DNA from: Halorhabdus amylolytica
Lineage (GTDB): Archaea > Halobacteriota > Halobacteria > Halobacteriales > Haloarculaceae
Direction of reading: 5' to 3'
Length of the DNA: 64,000 nucleotides
Assembly (NCBI RefSeq): GCF_004944975.1
Contig: NZ_SPQG01000010.1
Coordinates: forward strand, 1 to 64,000
Made by a program: the position numbers and the translations under genes
Part shown: piece after piece, positions 8,275 to 17,021 of the stretch
Numbering within the stretch: position 1 is the stretch's first letter
How the letters are laid out: each line of letters opens with the position of its first letter
Notes under the pieces: generated by a model
What the model saw: the letters and a program-made list of their open reading frames with translations, nothing else
Databases searched by the model: none
Told to the model about the DNA's origin: nothing

Positions 8275-10354
8275 CCTCCTGAGAGGCAGTGCTGGTTGGG
8301 TCACCGCCGTCGGCCCGAGCGCCGGCGGGGCGACTGTCCGGGCTCGTTACGCTCGCACTCGACTCGGGCTCGAGTTCGGCGACGTCCGCAGCGCCGCCGT
8401 CGATGACGTGCGCCTCGTAGTCGCTGGCTCGAATCCGAAGCGGGAACCAGCCCTCCTGGTCGATGCCGACGAGCGCCTCCGAGTACCCGTCCTCGTCCTC
8501 CCCCGCCTTCGCAGAGGTGACCCAATTTACCTGCCGCTCGCTGAGGTCGAACCACTTGGCAATCTTCTCTTTCTCCTCGTTGACACGGTGGAGGACAGTC
8601 AGTGAACAGAGGTTCGCGATGGTGCGTGCCTCCGGCGTCAGCGCGAATTCACCCCCCGTTTGCGTGATGAATTCGAGGCTCAGATCGAAGTGACGGCTGT
8701 GCCGGACCGCCGTCTCCAGGAAGTCCAGCGAGACGGCGTCGTTCATCAGGTAGTGCGCCTCGTCGATGCAGAAGACGACGCGCTTGTCGGTCTGCTTGAC
8801 CCGCTCGTACACGCTGTTGAACAGCACCTGCATCATCAGGCTGGTTTCCGCCCGGCCACGGGTACCCTCCTCCTGGTGGAGATCGAGGTAGATGACCTTC
8901 GAATCGAGGTCGAACTCGGAGGGGCGAGCAAGGTTCTCGAGTTCACCGCCCTCGCGGAACGACGGCCGGAGGTCCTTGAGCAGCGACTGGGCATCCGACT
9001 GGACGGCTTCCTGCTCGCCCTCAGTGACGTATCCGTACTCCTCGGGGTCTTCGACCATCTCCTCGAGGACCGTGATGACGTCGTGAATTGTGGGCGAGTC
9101 CCGGGTGTGCGTCTCCGGGTCGCGGGTGATCCCGCGCTTCTCGTAGGCTTCCTGGACGGCCCGCCGAAGCGTCTGGTTGCGCTCGCCGAGTGGGTGGTCC
9201 GCGACGTGCTCGAAGAACGTCGCGAAGAAGGTCATCACCCAGTTGATTTGCTCACCCCACGGGTCGATGTCGTCGACCTCCTGTAGGACGTGGTCGGGTG
9301 TCGGCTTGATCTCCAGTGGATTCAGCCCCCGCCGGCCACCGACCGTGATGCGCTCGCCATCGAGCGCCTCGTTGACGCCGGCGAACCCCCGCATCGGGTC
9401 GAGCATAATGACGACCGTATCCTCGTCGAACATCGCCCGCCGCACCAACCGAAGCTTCGTCGCGAATGATTTGCCCGCGCCGAGCCGGCCGATAACCATC
9501 ATACAGTAGCCGGTTTGCCGCTTGAAGCGGTCGAGGATGAGCGGGCTCGAATTCAGCGCGTACGTTCCGTACTCGATGCCGGGTTCGGCGAACGCCCCGG
9601 CCACGAAGGGGAACATCGCGCCGACCGCCCCACCGAGCATCGGCGTCTTGCTGTCGAGCGTCTCGTTGAACTGATCGAGAGCGATGGGGCTCGCTGAGGT
9701 GAAGGTCTTCAGCTGTGACCACCGTGGCGTCACCGGCGTCAGATTCGCGGGGGCCTGCCGGGCCGTCGTCGACACCGACTCGGCGTCGATATTCTCGCGG
9801 TCGTCGCCCCGGACCGTGAAATACATCGAGACGTCGAACGCCTGCATCGTCGTGTTCCGGAGGACGTCATACATCTCCTGGTGGTCCTCGAGGTCTTTCT
9901 CGACGCCCCGGGCGCTCGCACGGTGTTTCTCGGTCAGGTACTCGTGGTCGGCTTCGAGGTCCTCGATCTTATTCTCCAGCGAATCCAGCGTCTCTCGCGT
10001 GTCACGAGGGTCGATGTGGATGCTGACATCCGTCTGCTGGGTCTCGGCGGCTGCGTACAGCTTTTCAAGGAAGCCGTCCATCGGCGCATCGGGGTACTCG
10101 CCGACCCACAGGCTCTGCGCCCACTGGGTGTCAGTCCTGAGAGCGCTGGGTGTTCGCTCGATACTCGATGGCGAGACGACTGTCTGGTGGATTTCGGGGA
10201 TGCCGTCGACGGCCTCACCGTCGGCTTCGTAATCAACAGTGAGCTGGGGCTCGTCATCTTCTGGCTCCTGTTCGTCGGAGACCTCGTCTGCGGTCGCCTC
10301 GTCGTCAGTTTCCGAACTGTCCGAGCCGGTGAAGGGCAGTAGGTTTCCAATCAT
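8267..10354 (-). CDS. VirB4/TraC-like secretion ATPase
   Basis: A 695-aa ATPase that would power pilus assembly or DNA export at the cytoplasmic membrane. Walker A is GRLGAGKS at residues 289-296, followed by VVIMLDPMRGF. Walker B is VVFCIDEAHYLMND, then FITQTGGEF and a C-terminal segment TVLHRVNEEKEKIAKWF that is typical of VirB4 proteins. The first 50 residues are very acidic. Its start overlaps the end of the upstream PrgI/VirB3-like gene by four bases, and its end overlaps the coupling-ATPase gene, so the three are probably co-translated. Assignment to the VirB4 family is firm; the substrate is inferred from the operon. Confidence 0.9.
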   Translation of the reverse strand: MIGNLLPFTGSDSSETDDEATADEVSDEQEPEDDEPQLTVDYEADGEAVDGIPEIHQTVVSPSSIERTPSALRTDTQWAQSLWVGEYPDAPMDGFLEKLYAAAETQQTDVSIHIDPRDTRETLDSLENKIEDLEADHEYLTEKHRASARGVEKDLEDHQEMYDVLRNTTMQAFDVSMYFTVRGDDRENIDAESVSTTARQAPANLTPVTPRWSQLKTFTSASPIALDQFNETLDSKTPMLGGAVGAMFPFVAGAFAEPGIEYGTYALNSSPLILDRFKRQTGYCMMVIGRLGAGKSFATKLRLVRRAMFDEDTVVIMLDPMRGFAGVNEALDGERITVGGRRGLNPLEIKPTPDHVLQEVDDIDPWGEQINWVMTFFATFFEHVADHPLGERNQTLRRAVQEAYEKRGITRDPETHTRDSPTIHDVITVLEEMVEDPEEYGYVTEGEQEAVQSDAQSLLKDLRPSFREGGELENLARPSEFDLDSKVIYLDLHQEEGTRGRAETSLMMQVLFNSVYERVKQTDKRVVFCIDEAHYLMNDAVSLDFLETAVRHSRHFDLSLEFITQTGGEFALTPEARTIANLCSLTVLHRVNEEKEKIAKWFDLSERQVNWVTSAKAGEDEDGYSEALVGIDQEGWFPLRIRASDYEAHVIDGGAADVAELEPESSASVTSPDSRPAGARADGGDPTSTASQEDD

Positions 10355-11364
10355 GATTTGGTGATGACGGGGGACGTGCGGAGCGCCTGTTCGGGGTCGC
10401 CGTACTCGATTTCCGTACCGCTCCAGTATTCCGCGATTAGGCGGGTGAGTTCGGCCGCATCGACGGGGCGCGTGTCACACCCCTCGATGCCACGCAGGCC
10501 GCGCTCGACCCGCCGGCGCCGCTCGTCCAGTTCCTCGAGCATCGCGGCTCGCTCCTCCTCTTCCGGCGGCGCCGTGACAATCTGGACGAGGATGCCCAGT
10601 ACGGGGATCCCAGCGAGCTTTTCGAGGAGGCTGGCCCGTTCGTACCGGACCTCCTCGGGCCGCACCGGGATCAGGACGTAGTGGTCGCGGATGGTCATCT
10701 GGCGCTGCGCCAGCTCTCGGTCGTACCAGTCGACGTAGTGCTCGATGAGCGCCTGGAGTTTCTCGTTAGATTTGACGTCGGGGTCGCTCAACCGGTCTTC
10801 GTACCGCCCGACGTACTCGTCGGCGGGGAACGCCTGCGTCGTCGAGTAAATCTGGATCGGGAACTCGACGGTCGTATTGACGAAGTCCTGGAAGGCCTCT
10901 GCCTTCTGGGCCCACTCCTCGTCGGTCGCGAGCGCCATGGTCGGTGGCGACACCTGCACCGCGCCGACGAGGGCCCGATCCGTCCGCTCGATGGCGTCGT
11001 GTCGCGGGTAGACGCGCTCGACGTGGGTGTACTCCTTCGCCTCCTCGTGGGCGATCTCCGTCTCGCTGCGGTGGAAGTTCACGAACAGACCGAGCCAGTC
11101 GAGACTGTTGGTGTAGCCCGGTGTGAGGTAGACGAACAGCCCACCGAAGGCGATCGCAATCGCTGCGAGGGGGATTGTGAGGGCAGACACCGGGATGCCG
11201 CGGACCGTGAGCGACGGTGGGATAACGACCTGCGTCACCAGGACTACCAGGACACCGGGAAGGCCCGCAACGGCGAGGTCCGTCAGGGAGTACTTCCCGA
11301 GGAACTGGGTGTCGGTACCGAGCGACTTCGGAATTCGTTTTGCGGGGTCAGTTGCGGAGCTCAT
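10351..11364 (-). CDS. PrgI/VirB3-like membrane protein
   Basis: A 337-aa protein. The N-terminus has hydrophobic segments near residues 30-52 and 55-85 with a short charged gap, as in PrgI/VirB3 proteins. A soluble part then resembles the amino-terminal domain of VirB4-type proteins (EYTHVERVYPRHDAIERTD and a long helical hairpin rich in Glu and Arg around 250-290). It lies between the VirB6-like channel gene and the virB4-like gene, the usual place for VirB3. A 4-bp overlap couples it to the ATPase. The precise fold is inference. Confidence 0.65.
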   Translation of the reverse strand: MSSATDPAKRIPKSLGTDTQFLGKYSLTDLAVAGLPGVLVVLVTQVVIPPSLTVRGIPVSALTIPLAAIAIAFGGLFVYLTPGYTNSLDWLGLFVNFHRSETEIAHEEAKEYTHVERVYPRHDAIERTDRALVGAVQVSPPTMALATDEEWAQKAEAFQDFVNTTVEFPIQIYSTTQAFPADEYVGRYEDRLSDPDVKSNEKLQALIEHYVDWYDRELAQRQMTIRDHYVLIPVRPEEVRYERASLLEKLAGIPVLGILVQIVTAPPEEEERAAMLEELDERRRRVERGLRGIEGCDTRPVDAAELTRLIAEYWSGTEIEYGDPEQALRTSPVITKS

Positions 11365-11367
11365 GGT

Positions 11368-12729
11368 TTACTGGATGTATCGGGGCGGGTCGTCTCTCGA
11401 CTCGCGATTCCGGTTCCGCGGCTGCGGGTCGCGGAGAGCCTCGTCCCGCTCGAACTCTCCGCTCCCGTCGTTGTCACCGCCATCCCCGCCAGAGCCGGTA
11501 CTGGCGGTCGAGCCACCGCCGCCGCCACCGGAGCCGCCTTGCCCGCCGTCTCCGCCGCCGTCCGTAATCGCCTCGCGAAGACGGGAGCCGGTCGTGTTGA
11601 GGCGCTGGCCGGTCGCGTGCGCTCTGGAGTCACCGGAGTTCAGCACGTACTGCCCTCCGCTCTTGACCGCCGGCTCGTCGCGCACTCCACGGACGAAGTT
11701 CTTCCCGCCCTGCTTCGCCGACTGTAGCCGTTCCCGGCCTCTGGACAGTCGCCCACGAGCCTTCTGCGCCGAGACGTGCCGGGCGGCCCGATCGGCGATG
11801 AAGAACAGAGCCCCCGCCTGCCAGAAGAGGATGAACGGCGACGCCACGGCAACCAGCGGGATGATGAGCGCAGTCAGCCACGCTCCGAACTCGCCGGCAG
11901 ATGGGCCAATGCTGGTCCCGAGGATATCGCCAAGCCGGAACAGAAGGGCGACTGGAACCGTCATAAACAGGAACGGCACGTAGAAGCCCGCGAGCTTCTT
12001 CATAAACTTCGAAGCCAAGGCGAAGGGACCGACTCCCGGAATCCAGAAGACGATGAGCAACGGCATCAGGAAGACGAACAGGTAGAGCGCGAGGTGACGA
12101 GCCAGGTAAATCAGACCGATGAGAACGAACAGGATGAAGTTCGTCGACAGGGCGACGACTGTGCCGAGGACTCCCATCGTCGAGAACGACAGGGTCTGGA
12201 AGAGGGTAATATCGGAGACGGAGGGCACAAGGAACCCCGCCAAAGCGTCCATAAACCGGAGCGAGAGGGCTGCGATCCACCACCACGACAGGATGCCGAG
12301 CAGCCCCGAGAAGGCTCGTTTCTTCAGCTTCGAACGATGGTAGCCATTGAACAGGTGGCTCGTCGACTCGAGGAAAATCACAATCCCGAGAGAGAGTCCA
12401 TACAGCGTGAGGGTCAGCGGGATCATCGTCTCCCAATAGAAGTCGTAGATTCGAGGCCAGGCACCGTTCGAGGGAGCACTGAAGACAGAATCGGGATGTG
12501 GGGTTCCCACGACAGTTCGCAGAACAGCATCGCCGTGATTCTCGATAACCGTCCGAATAGGGCTGAACAGAATCCGGAGTAGTTCCTGAATCGCCCCAAT
12601 GATGATATCACCGAGGGCACCACCGTCGCCGCCCCCGTCGCTTTGTGCAGCCACTGGAGCTGGTCCGAGAAGAAGTAATCCGACGAGACCCGCGACAGCC
12701 GAGACCACTCGTCGACGAACCCTACGCAT
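11368..12729 (-). CDS. VirB6/TrbL-like polytopic channel protein
   Basis: A 453-aa membrane protein. The start is the ATG at 12729, which overlaps the previous gene by 8 bp and opens directly into a signal peptide (MRRVRRRVVSAVAG..., cleavage near PVAAQ). About six or seven hydrophobic helices follow (including LTLYGLSLGIVIFL, LALYLFVFLMPLLIVFWI and AWLTALIIPLVAVASPFILF), and then a basic and Gly/Ser/Asp-rich cytoplasmic tail. This layout fits TrbL/VirB6 inner-membrane channel components. The long disordered Gly-rich tail (about residues 385-430) is unusual. Confidence 0.7.
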   Translation of the reverse strand: MRRVRRRVVSAVAGLVGLLLLGPAPVAAQSDGGGDGGALGDIIIGAIQELLRILFSPIRTVIENHGDAVLRTVVGTPHPDSVFSAPSNGAWPRIYDFYWETMIPLTLTLYGLSLGIVIFLESTSHLFNGYHRSKLKKRAFSGLLGILSWWWIAALSLRFMDALAGFLVPSVSDITLFQTLSFSTMGVLGTVVALSTNFILFVLIGLIYLARHLALYLFVFLMPLLIVFWIPGVGPFALASKFMKKLAGFYVPFLFMTVPVALLFRLGDILGTSIGPSAGEFGAWLTALIIPLVAVASPFILFWQAGALFFIADRAARHVSAQKARGRLSRGRERLQSAKQGGKNFVRGVRDEPAVKSGGQYVLNSGDSRAHATGQRLNTTGSRLREAITDGGGDGGQGGSGGGGGGSTASTGSGGDGGDNDGSGEFERDEALRDPQPRNRNRESRDDPPRYIQ

Positions 12730-13621
12730 CGTCACCACCACCAGGTAGTAGTTCGATGTCGACGTTCTTGCAGGGATGCTGGACGGCGGCCTGGTCATCG
12801 ATATGGTAGCCGCCGGTTAGATCAGCGCGAATCGGCTGTTCAACATCACCGTGCGGGGTTTGGACGACTACGGTCAACTCGACAGAACCCCCCTCGCACG
12901 AAACCGAATCGTCGTCACTGATGATCAGCACTCCACGTCCCTTCAGGAATCTCTGCTCGGTGTTGGGCTGAAGGAACTCCTCTTGTGGATCCTGTGGACG
13001 TTCAAACCTCGTATCGGCGATCCCATCTCCTTCGATAACCTCCGGCGCATTCGAGTACGGGGCGTTTCGGAACCCAATATTGTAGACCCACGTCGGCCCG
13101 GAACCGGTGTTTTCCACCGTGATGAAGAGCCGACCAGTACTGTTCTGGTCACTTTCGTCGACCTCCGGCTCAACATCTACGACGCTAAGCTCCGGACGAA
13201 GCTCAATCGACATCGTATCCGAAGATTCGCCCCTAACAGCGACCAGTTCGTATTCACCGGTATCGTAGGAGCCGCCGGATTTGTAGAGGATCTGGAGATC
13301 TGCAGTCGTCGCCCCTTCCGCGACGGTGGTCTGTTCAAACGTGCTTCCGTCCGGGGCGATCAGATTGAGACGGTCGACATCGTGATCCTCAGCCAGCGTC
13401 ACGACGAGGTTGGGGCCCGTGAATTCGACCTCCTCGAAGACGGAATCAGCGGGTGGGGACGACGTTCCTGTCGGCGATTCCGTCCCATTACCGGGGTTGT
13501 TTGTCCCCGAACACCCGGCGACGCCGGCGAGGAGAGCAGTACCTGACCAGGCTAAGAGACGGCGTCGGCTAATGGACCGCTCAACCTCTCGACCGTTGGA
13601 TGCAGGATTGTCTCTGGTCAT
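12722..13621 (-). CDS. Tat-exported lipoprotein of the transfer apparatus
   Basis: A 299-aa secreted protein. A twin-arginine signal (SRRRLLAWSGTALLAG) leads to a lipobox VAGC, so it should be lipid-anchored on the outer face. The mature part is acidic and beta-rich and carries N-glycosylation sequons. Two adjacent ATGs (13624 and 13621) follow a GGAGGT Shine-Dalgarno at 13629-13634; I prefer 13621, with seven bases of spacing. The ATG overlaps the stop of the surface-protein gene. It is probably an assembly or surface factor for the pilus or channel; no specific family is recognised. Confidence 0.7.
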   Translation of the reverse strand: MTRDNPASNGREVERSISRRRLLAWSGTALLAGVAGCSGTNNPGNGTESPTGTSSPPADSVFEEVEFTGPNLVVTLAEDHDVDRLNLIAPDGSTFEQTTVAEGATTADLQILYKSGGSYDTGEYELVAVRGESSDTMSIELRPELSVVDVEPEVDESDQNSTGRLFITVENTGSGPTWVYNIGFRNAPYSNAPEVIEGDGIADTRFERPQDPQEEFLQPNTEQRFLKGRGVLIISDDDSVSCEGGSVELTVVVQTPHGDVEQPIRADLTGGYHIDDQAAVQHPCKNVDIELLPGGGDDA

Positions 13622-15324
13622 CATAGGGACCTCCATGGGGGCCAAATCCGCCACCCGGTGATTCGGTCGACGAAGAACACCGCAAGGAGGAACAGCGAGA
13701 CCGGCACGCCAATCCGGAACAGCGTCGACACTATCTGGAGCACTGAGCCTTGCAGCAGCACGGTGTCCGAGTCACCGGTATAGCCGGGGGGATTGAGCCA
13801 CCAGTGACCCGGTTCGTATCGGGCCGACACACCGCCTAGGGGCCGTTCAATCGTCGTCGTAACGGTTCCGTTGCCGGTTGTGTTCAACCGCTGTCCGTTG
13901 ACGACGACGTAGCCGTCCCGTTCGTTGGTATTGATTGGTGCGCCGGTATTCGCGTTCTGGAGGATAACCCGGACGGTGACGGTGTCTTCGGTCTGGTTCA
14001 CCACCTCCAGGGTGAGGTTGCTCTCGTAGATTTGGATTCGAGCGAACTCATCGGCGGGCCGTTCCGCCTCGACACCTCTGACGAGGCCCCACGCACGGAC
14101 GGTCTCGGGCTGTTCGTCAGCCGTGGCCCGCGTCGCGATGCCGTAGCTGGCCGTGTACGGCTCCGTGAGGACATCCAAGTGAACGTTCGACGGGAGCGTC
14201 GGCGGCGACGTCGACGTTCCGTACACGTCCAGTATCGTCACGTTCTGACGGGGCGACGGCGTCGGCCCCGTCTCAATGGGATACGCGTTCACTTGGAGTG
14301 GATGGAGCGGCGAGTGAGCAGTCCGCTGTCCATCGTCCGAGCTGTAGACCAGCGTATCCCAGTCCTTGTCTCGGGCCGAGTAGAACCGCCAGACACCCCG
14401 GACGTCACCGTTTGGCAACTGGTAGCCGAGCCACGGCTGGTTCTTGTAGACGACGAGGCCGAGGTCGCCGTTCGGATACTCGGCGATGAAGCCGGCGACC
14501 GCGAGGTCGTACTTCGTGACCTCGATGGAATCGGTCACCGTGACGTTCTCGGTCGGGTATGATACGGAACTCTCCCAGTTGGTGCAGTCGCCCTCGTCGT
14601 TGTGGGCAGTACAGGTCTCAACCTCCTTCCGAAGCCGAACCGAGATGTTCGCCTGGAGCGTGAGTTGGTGCTCCTCACCGGCGTACCCATCCAAGGAGTA
14701 CGATAGCGCCGGCGTGTGAGACCCACTAGCCGTCGTCTCTTCGTCACCGTCGACGAGGAGTTTCGTCTCCTCGATCTGGTGGCTCTCGAGACTCCAGTAG
14801 ACGCGCCGGTCGCCGGAAGTGTCGTCTGGCGGCACCGCAACCCGGTAGTCGACGGTCCCGCGGAGCGTTCCATCTGGGGCGACGTAGAGCGGCTGTCGCG
14901 ACGGCGACAGGCGTGCTCGTGTGGACGGCTGGACGGCGAACACCTCGGTATAGGCTTCCTTGATGAACTGGCCGCTGGAGAGGTCGGCATCGGGCGGATG
15001 GATCGACACGGAGCTGTTCGTCGCCGGGAACTCCTGGTGGTCACCCCGGTTCCATTGCTCGACCGCCCGCGGGGGCGAATCAAACGGGACATCGGTCCCC
15101 TCGCCGAGCTGCTTGACTGCCGACCCGTTACTCAGGTTCGCGCCGTCGGTTGCGCCGTCCTGATCCCCCGACCACAGTTTGTGAAAGGTCTCCTCCGGGA
15201 CGCCGTGGTCGGTACTGTTCGGGGGATGGGCGACCGCTGGAACGGCGGCTGTCGATGCGACGAGGACGGCGGACATGACGAGTGCGAATCCTGGTGCGTG
15301 GTTAGAATCCACAACTCGTGCCAC
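13621..15324 (-). CDS. Secreted surface glycoprotein with C-terminal membrane anchor
   Basis: A 567-aa protein. It has a signal peptide (LVMSAVLVASTAAVPAVA), an extracellular domain with many N-x-S/T sequons, a paired-Cys segment near residue 240 (CTAHNDEGDC) and a C-terminal helix VPVSLFLLAVFFV with a short basic Trp-rich tail. This places most of it outside the cell. It overlaps the pilin-like gene by 23 bp. An internal ATG at 15273 is a possible shorter start. It may be an adhesin or surface component of the mating apparatus; that is inferred only from its position. Confidence 0.7.
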   Translation of the reverse strand: MARVVDSNHAPGFALVMSAVLVASTAAVPAVAHPPNSTDHGVPEETFHKLWSGDQDGATDGANLSNGSAVKQLGEGTDVPFDSPPRAVEQWNRGDHQEFPATNSSVSIHPPDADLSSGQFIKEAYTEVFAVQPSTRARLSPSRQPLYVAPDGTLRGTVDYRVAVPPDDTSGDRRVYWSLESHQIEETKLLVDGDEETTASGSHTPALSYSLDGYAGEEHQLTLQANISVRLRKEVETCTAHNDEGDCTNWESSVSYPTENVTVTDSIEVTKYDLAVAGFIAEYPNGDLGLVVYKNQPWLGYQLPNGDVRGVWRFYSARDKDWDTLVYSSDDGQRTAHSPLHPLQVNAYPIETGPTPSPRQNVTILDVYGTSTSPPTLPSNVHLDVLTEPYTASYGIATRATADEQPETVRAWGLVRGVEAERPADEFARIQIYESNLTLEVVNQTEDTVTVRVILQNANTGAPINTNERDGYVVVNGQRLNTTGNGTVTTTIERPLGGVSARYEPGHWWLNPPGYTGDSDTVLLQGSVLQIVSTLFRIGVPVSLFLLAVFFVDRITGWRIWPPWRSL

Positions 15325-15724
15325 CGACCACGATGTTGTTCAGGATGAACTGGACAATCTCCGTCCCGAGCGGCGCGACGATCACGCCCCACAGCAGACC
15401 CTGATTCCGGACCGACTTCATCTCCTTCTTCCAGTCCGACCGGCGGGTGAACGGGATCGCCACCGTCGCGCCGAGCGCGAGGACACCGCCGATGAGCGGG
15501 CCGCCGAACTGGATGATGGTGAAGATGTTCTGGATGGTGTCGGCCATATTGGAATCACAGAAGGCGCTGCCGGGATCCGACTGCGCGGCCGCCGTTCCCA
15601 CGAACAGGATCAGCGGAAGGAGCGCCAGCAGAATCGGGCCGATGGACCTGTGGATGATCCGAATGACGGACGTCGATTCCTCAGTACTGGCCGGCGTCTC
15701 GCCGGAGGGGACCTTGGCACACAT
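15302..15724 (-). CDS. VirB2/TrbC-like pilin
   Basis: A 140-aa small membrane protein. It has a long signal-like segment ILLALLPLILFVGTAAAQ with cleavage after AAAQ. Two further hydrophobic helices (FGGPLIGGVLALGATVAI and GLLWGVIVAPLGTEIVQFIL) are separated by a basic loop FTRRSDWKKEMKS. That is the VirB2/TrbC pilin arrangement. It is the first gene of the leftward operon, directly behind the palindromic promoter region. Two Cys residues (FCDSN and the C-terminal TSCGF) could form a disulfide. Confidence 0.7.
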   Translation of the reverse strand: MCAKVPSGETPASTEESTSVIRIIHRSIGPILLALLPLILFVGTAAAQSDPGSAFCDSNMADTIQNIFTIIQFGGPLIGGVLALGATVAIPFTRRSDWKKEMKSVRNQGLLWGVIVAPLGTEIVQFILNNIVVGGTSCGF

Positions 15725-15790
15725 CGTTTGTGGGAAAGGATAGCACGACCAAAAGAGGTCAGAAATTTTGGATGAATTTGGAGTGGTTCA

Positions 15791-15819
15791 AAGTTCTCCA
15801 AGTTCTCTAGAGAAGTTCC
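15791..15819. promoter_or_regulatory. Operator candidate between transfer operon and RHH gene
   Basis: AAGTTCTC occurs at 15791-15798 and again at 15800-15807. The perfect palindrome TTCTCTAGAGAA spans 15803-15814 and is followed by GAAGTTCC. The site lies between the divergent starts of the pilin gene (15724) and the small regulator gene (15864), where a repressor of both would bind. Confidence 0.5.
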
Positions 15820-15863
15820 CATTCTACGGGGATATATGCGACCACATAGCCTGAGTCGAACTA

Positions 15864-16067
15864 ATGTCAGACGCCGATACAGCGCCCAGCACTGGTAGCA
15901 CCGGCTCAGACGTCGACGACGATGTGACCCGAATCAATATGCGAATCCCTCAGGGGAAATACGAGTGGCTACAGAAGGAACTCGACTCCTTCACGAGCGA
16001 TACGGCTCGATTTCAGTATCTCATCCAGTTTTACTCCGATCACAAGGAGGATGACGCCGACTGCTGA
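15864..16067 (+). CDS. Putative ribbon-helix-helix regulator
   Basis: A 67-aa acidic protein. After a disordered Ser/Asp-rich N-terminus it has VTRINMRIPQGKYEWLQKEL followed by a second helix. A strand with alternating residues and then two helices is the ribbon-helix-helix pattern. It faces away from the transfer operon across a palindromic site, so it is a plausible repressor of transfer genes. The family call is by pattern only. Confidence 0.5.
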   Translation: MSDADTAPSTGSTGSDVDDDVTRINMRIPQGKYEWLQKELDSFTSDTARFQYLIQFYSDHKEDDADC

Positions 16068-16087
16068 TCTACGACCGACAGAGCGAC

Positions 16088-16372
16088 TTAGACCTGCAGT
16101 GGAGCAACGATGAGGAGCGGGCAGTCCTCGCCCTCGAAATAGTACTGCTTTACCGTCGTCGCATCCTCGAACTCGTCCGCATCTTCGGGGAGGGTGATCG
16201 TGCGGGCGCTGCTGTGTTCGTGGATCGAGTAGATGCCGAGTTCGGAGAGGCCCTCACACTCGGCGGGATCCAGTTCTCTACTGACCGCCTCTAACCACGC
16301 TTCGACTGACACGGAGGGCCGGTCATCCGGGTCAGCTTCAGAGTGGTTACTGCGGGGACTCGCTTGTGCCAT
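16088..16372 (-). CDS. Small hypothetical protein
   Basis: A 94-aa acidic protein starting at MAQASPRS (16372), the first start that avoids the Cys-rich shadow residues upstream. It contains a Trp-bearing helix (VEAWLEAVSRELDP) and a strand pair (SSARTITLPEDADEFEDATTVKQYYF). It is convergent with the RHH-like gene. No known domain was recognised and no function can be given. Confidence 0.5.
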   Translation of the reverse strand: MAQASPRSNHSEADPDDRPSVSVEAWLEAVSRELDPAECEGLSELGIYSIHEHSSARTITLPEDADEFEDATTVKQYYFEGEDCPLLIVAPLQV

Positions 16373-16495
16373 GATACATTTGCACATACTTGCGCCATAT
16401 CTACTAAATATTGACGGCCAACGTATTTCTTCAATTCAGGTTATGTAACTAATGAAGAGTGTGTCTGACGCAATCCCAATACGTGTCAAGAACGG

Positions 16496-16870
16496 CTAGT
16501 GCGCCGCTTCGAGACAGGCCTGGATATCTCCACCTGTCGGGAAAATCAGGATGATGAGAGGAACGGCCACCAACGACCATCCAACGGGATCCAGCTGGGG
16601 GAGTGGATACGCTGAGAGATAACCGGCGATACCAACCACGACAAGGGGAGTATAGAGAAGAGTCGGAGCAACTGAACCGATCCGAATCGCGAGCGTGGGG
16701 GCGCTCGCTTCGTAGACCGCGTCGACGTATGGGCCTCGTCGATTCAGGCCGAATGAGACAGACTCCGCATAGAGACTGTGGACTGCGTAGTGAGCCGACT
16801 CGTGGAGTACCCAGGCGACGCCACAGGCCACCAGATAGACACCGAAGACCCAGACCGTCTCGTGTAGCAT
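16496..16870 (-). CDS. Membrane HExxH metalloprotease-like protein
   Basis: A 124-aa protein with three to four hydrophobic helices. The first contains HESAH (an HExxH zinc motif, residues 23-27) inside a membrane segment. The last segment has a conserved-looking GGDIQACLE, whose Asp could be the third zinc ligand. This layout recalls the small DUF3267-type putative membrane metalloproteases of archaea. It is a single gene downstream of the xse pair, with a long inverted repeat in its upstream region. Activity is inferred from the motif only. Confidence 0.5.
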   Translation of the reverse strand: MLHETVWVFGVYLVACGVAWVLHESAHYAVHSLYAESVSFGLNRRGPYVDAVYEASAPTLAIRIGSVAPTLLYTPLVVVGIAGYLSAYPLPQLDPVGWSLVAVPLIILIFPTGGDIQACLEAAH

Positions 16871-16947
16871 CGTAGCTCAGACCCGCACGTTTCGAAATGG
16901 ACGAACCTCGTAGTTAAGCCTGCAGGCTGGCTCGGGGCGGACACAAT

Positions 16948-16991
16948 CTTAACCAACAGCACAGCAGGCTACCGGTGAAGTGTTGGTTAAG
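16948..16991. repeat. 11-bp inverted repeat upstream of the HExxH gene
   Basis: CTTAACCAACA at 16948-16958 and TGTTGGTTAAG at 16981-16991 are exact inverted arms 22 bases apart. The site is 78 bp upstream of the HExxH gene start and 31 bp past the end of xseB. It is either an operator or the terminator of the xse operon. Confidence 0.55.
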
Positions 16992-17021
16992 GCTCTGGCG
17001 ATTTGTCGACGCCACCGGCGG

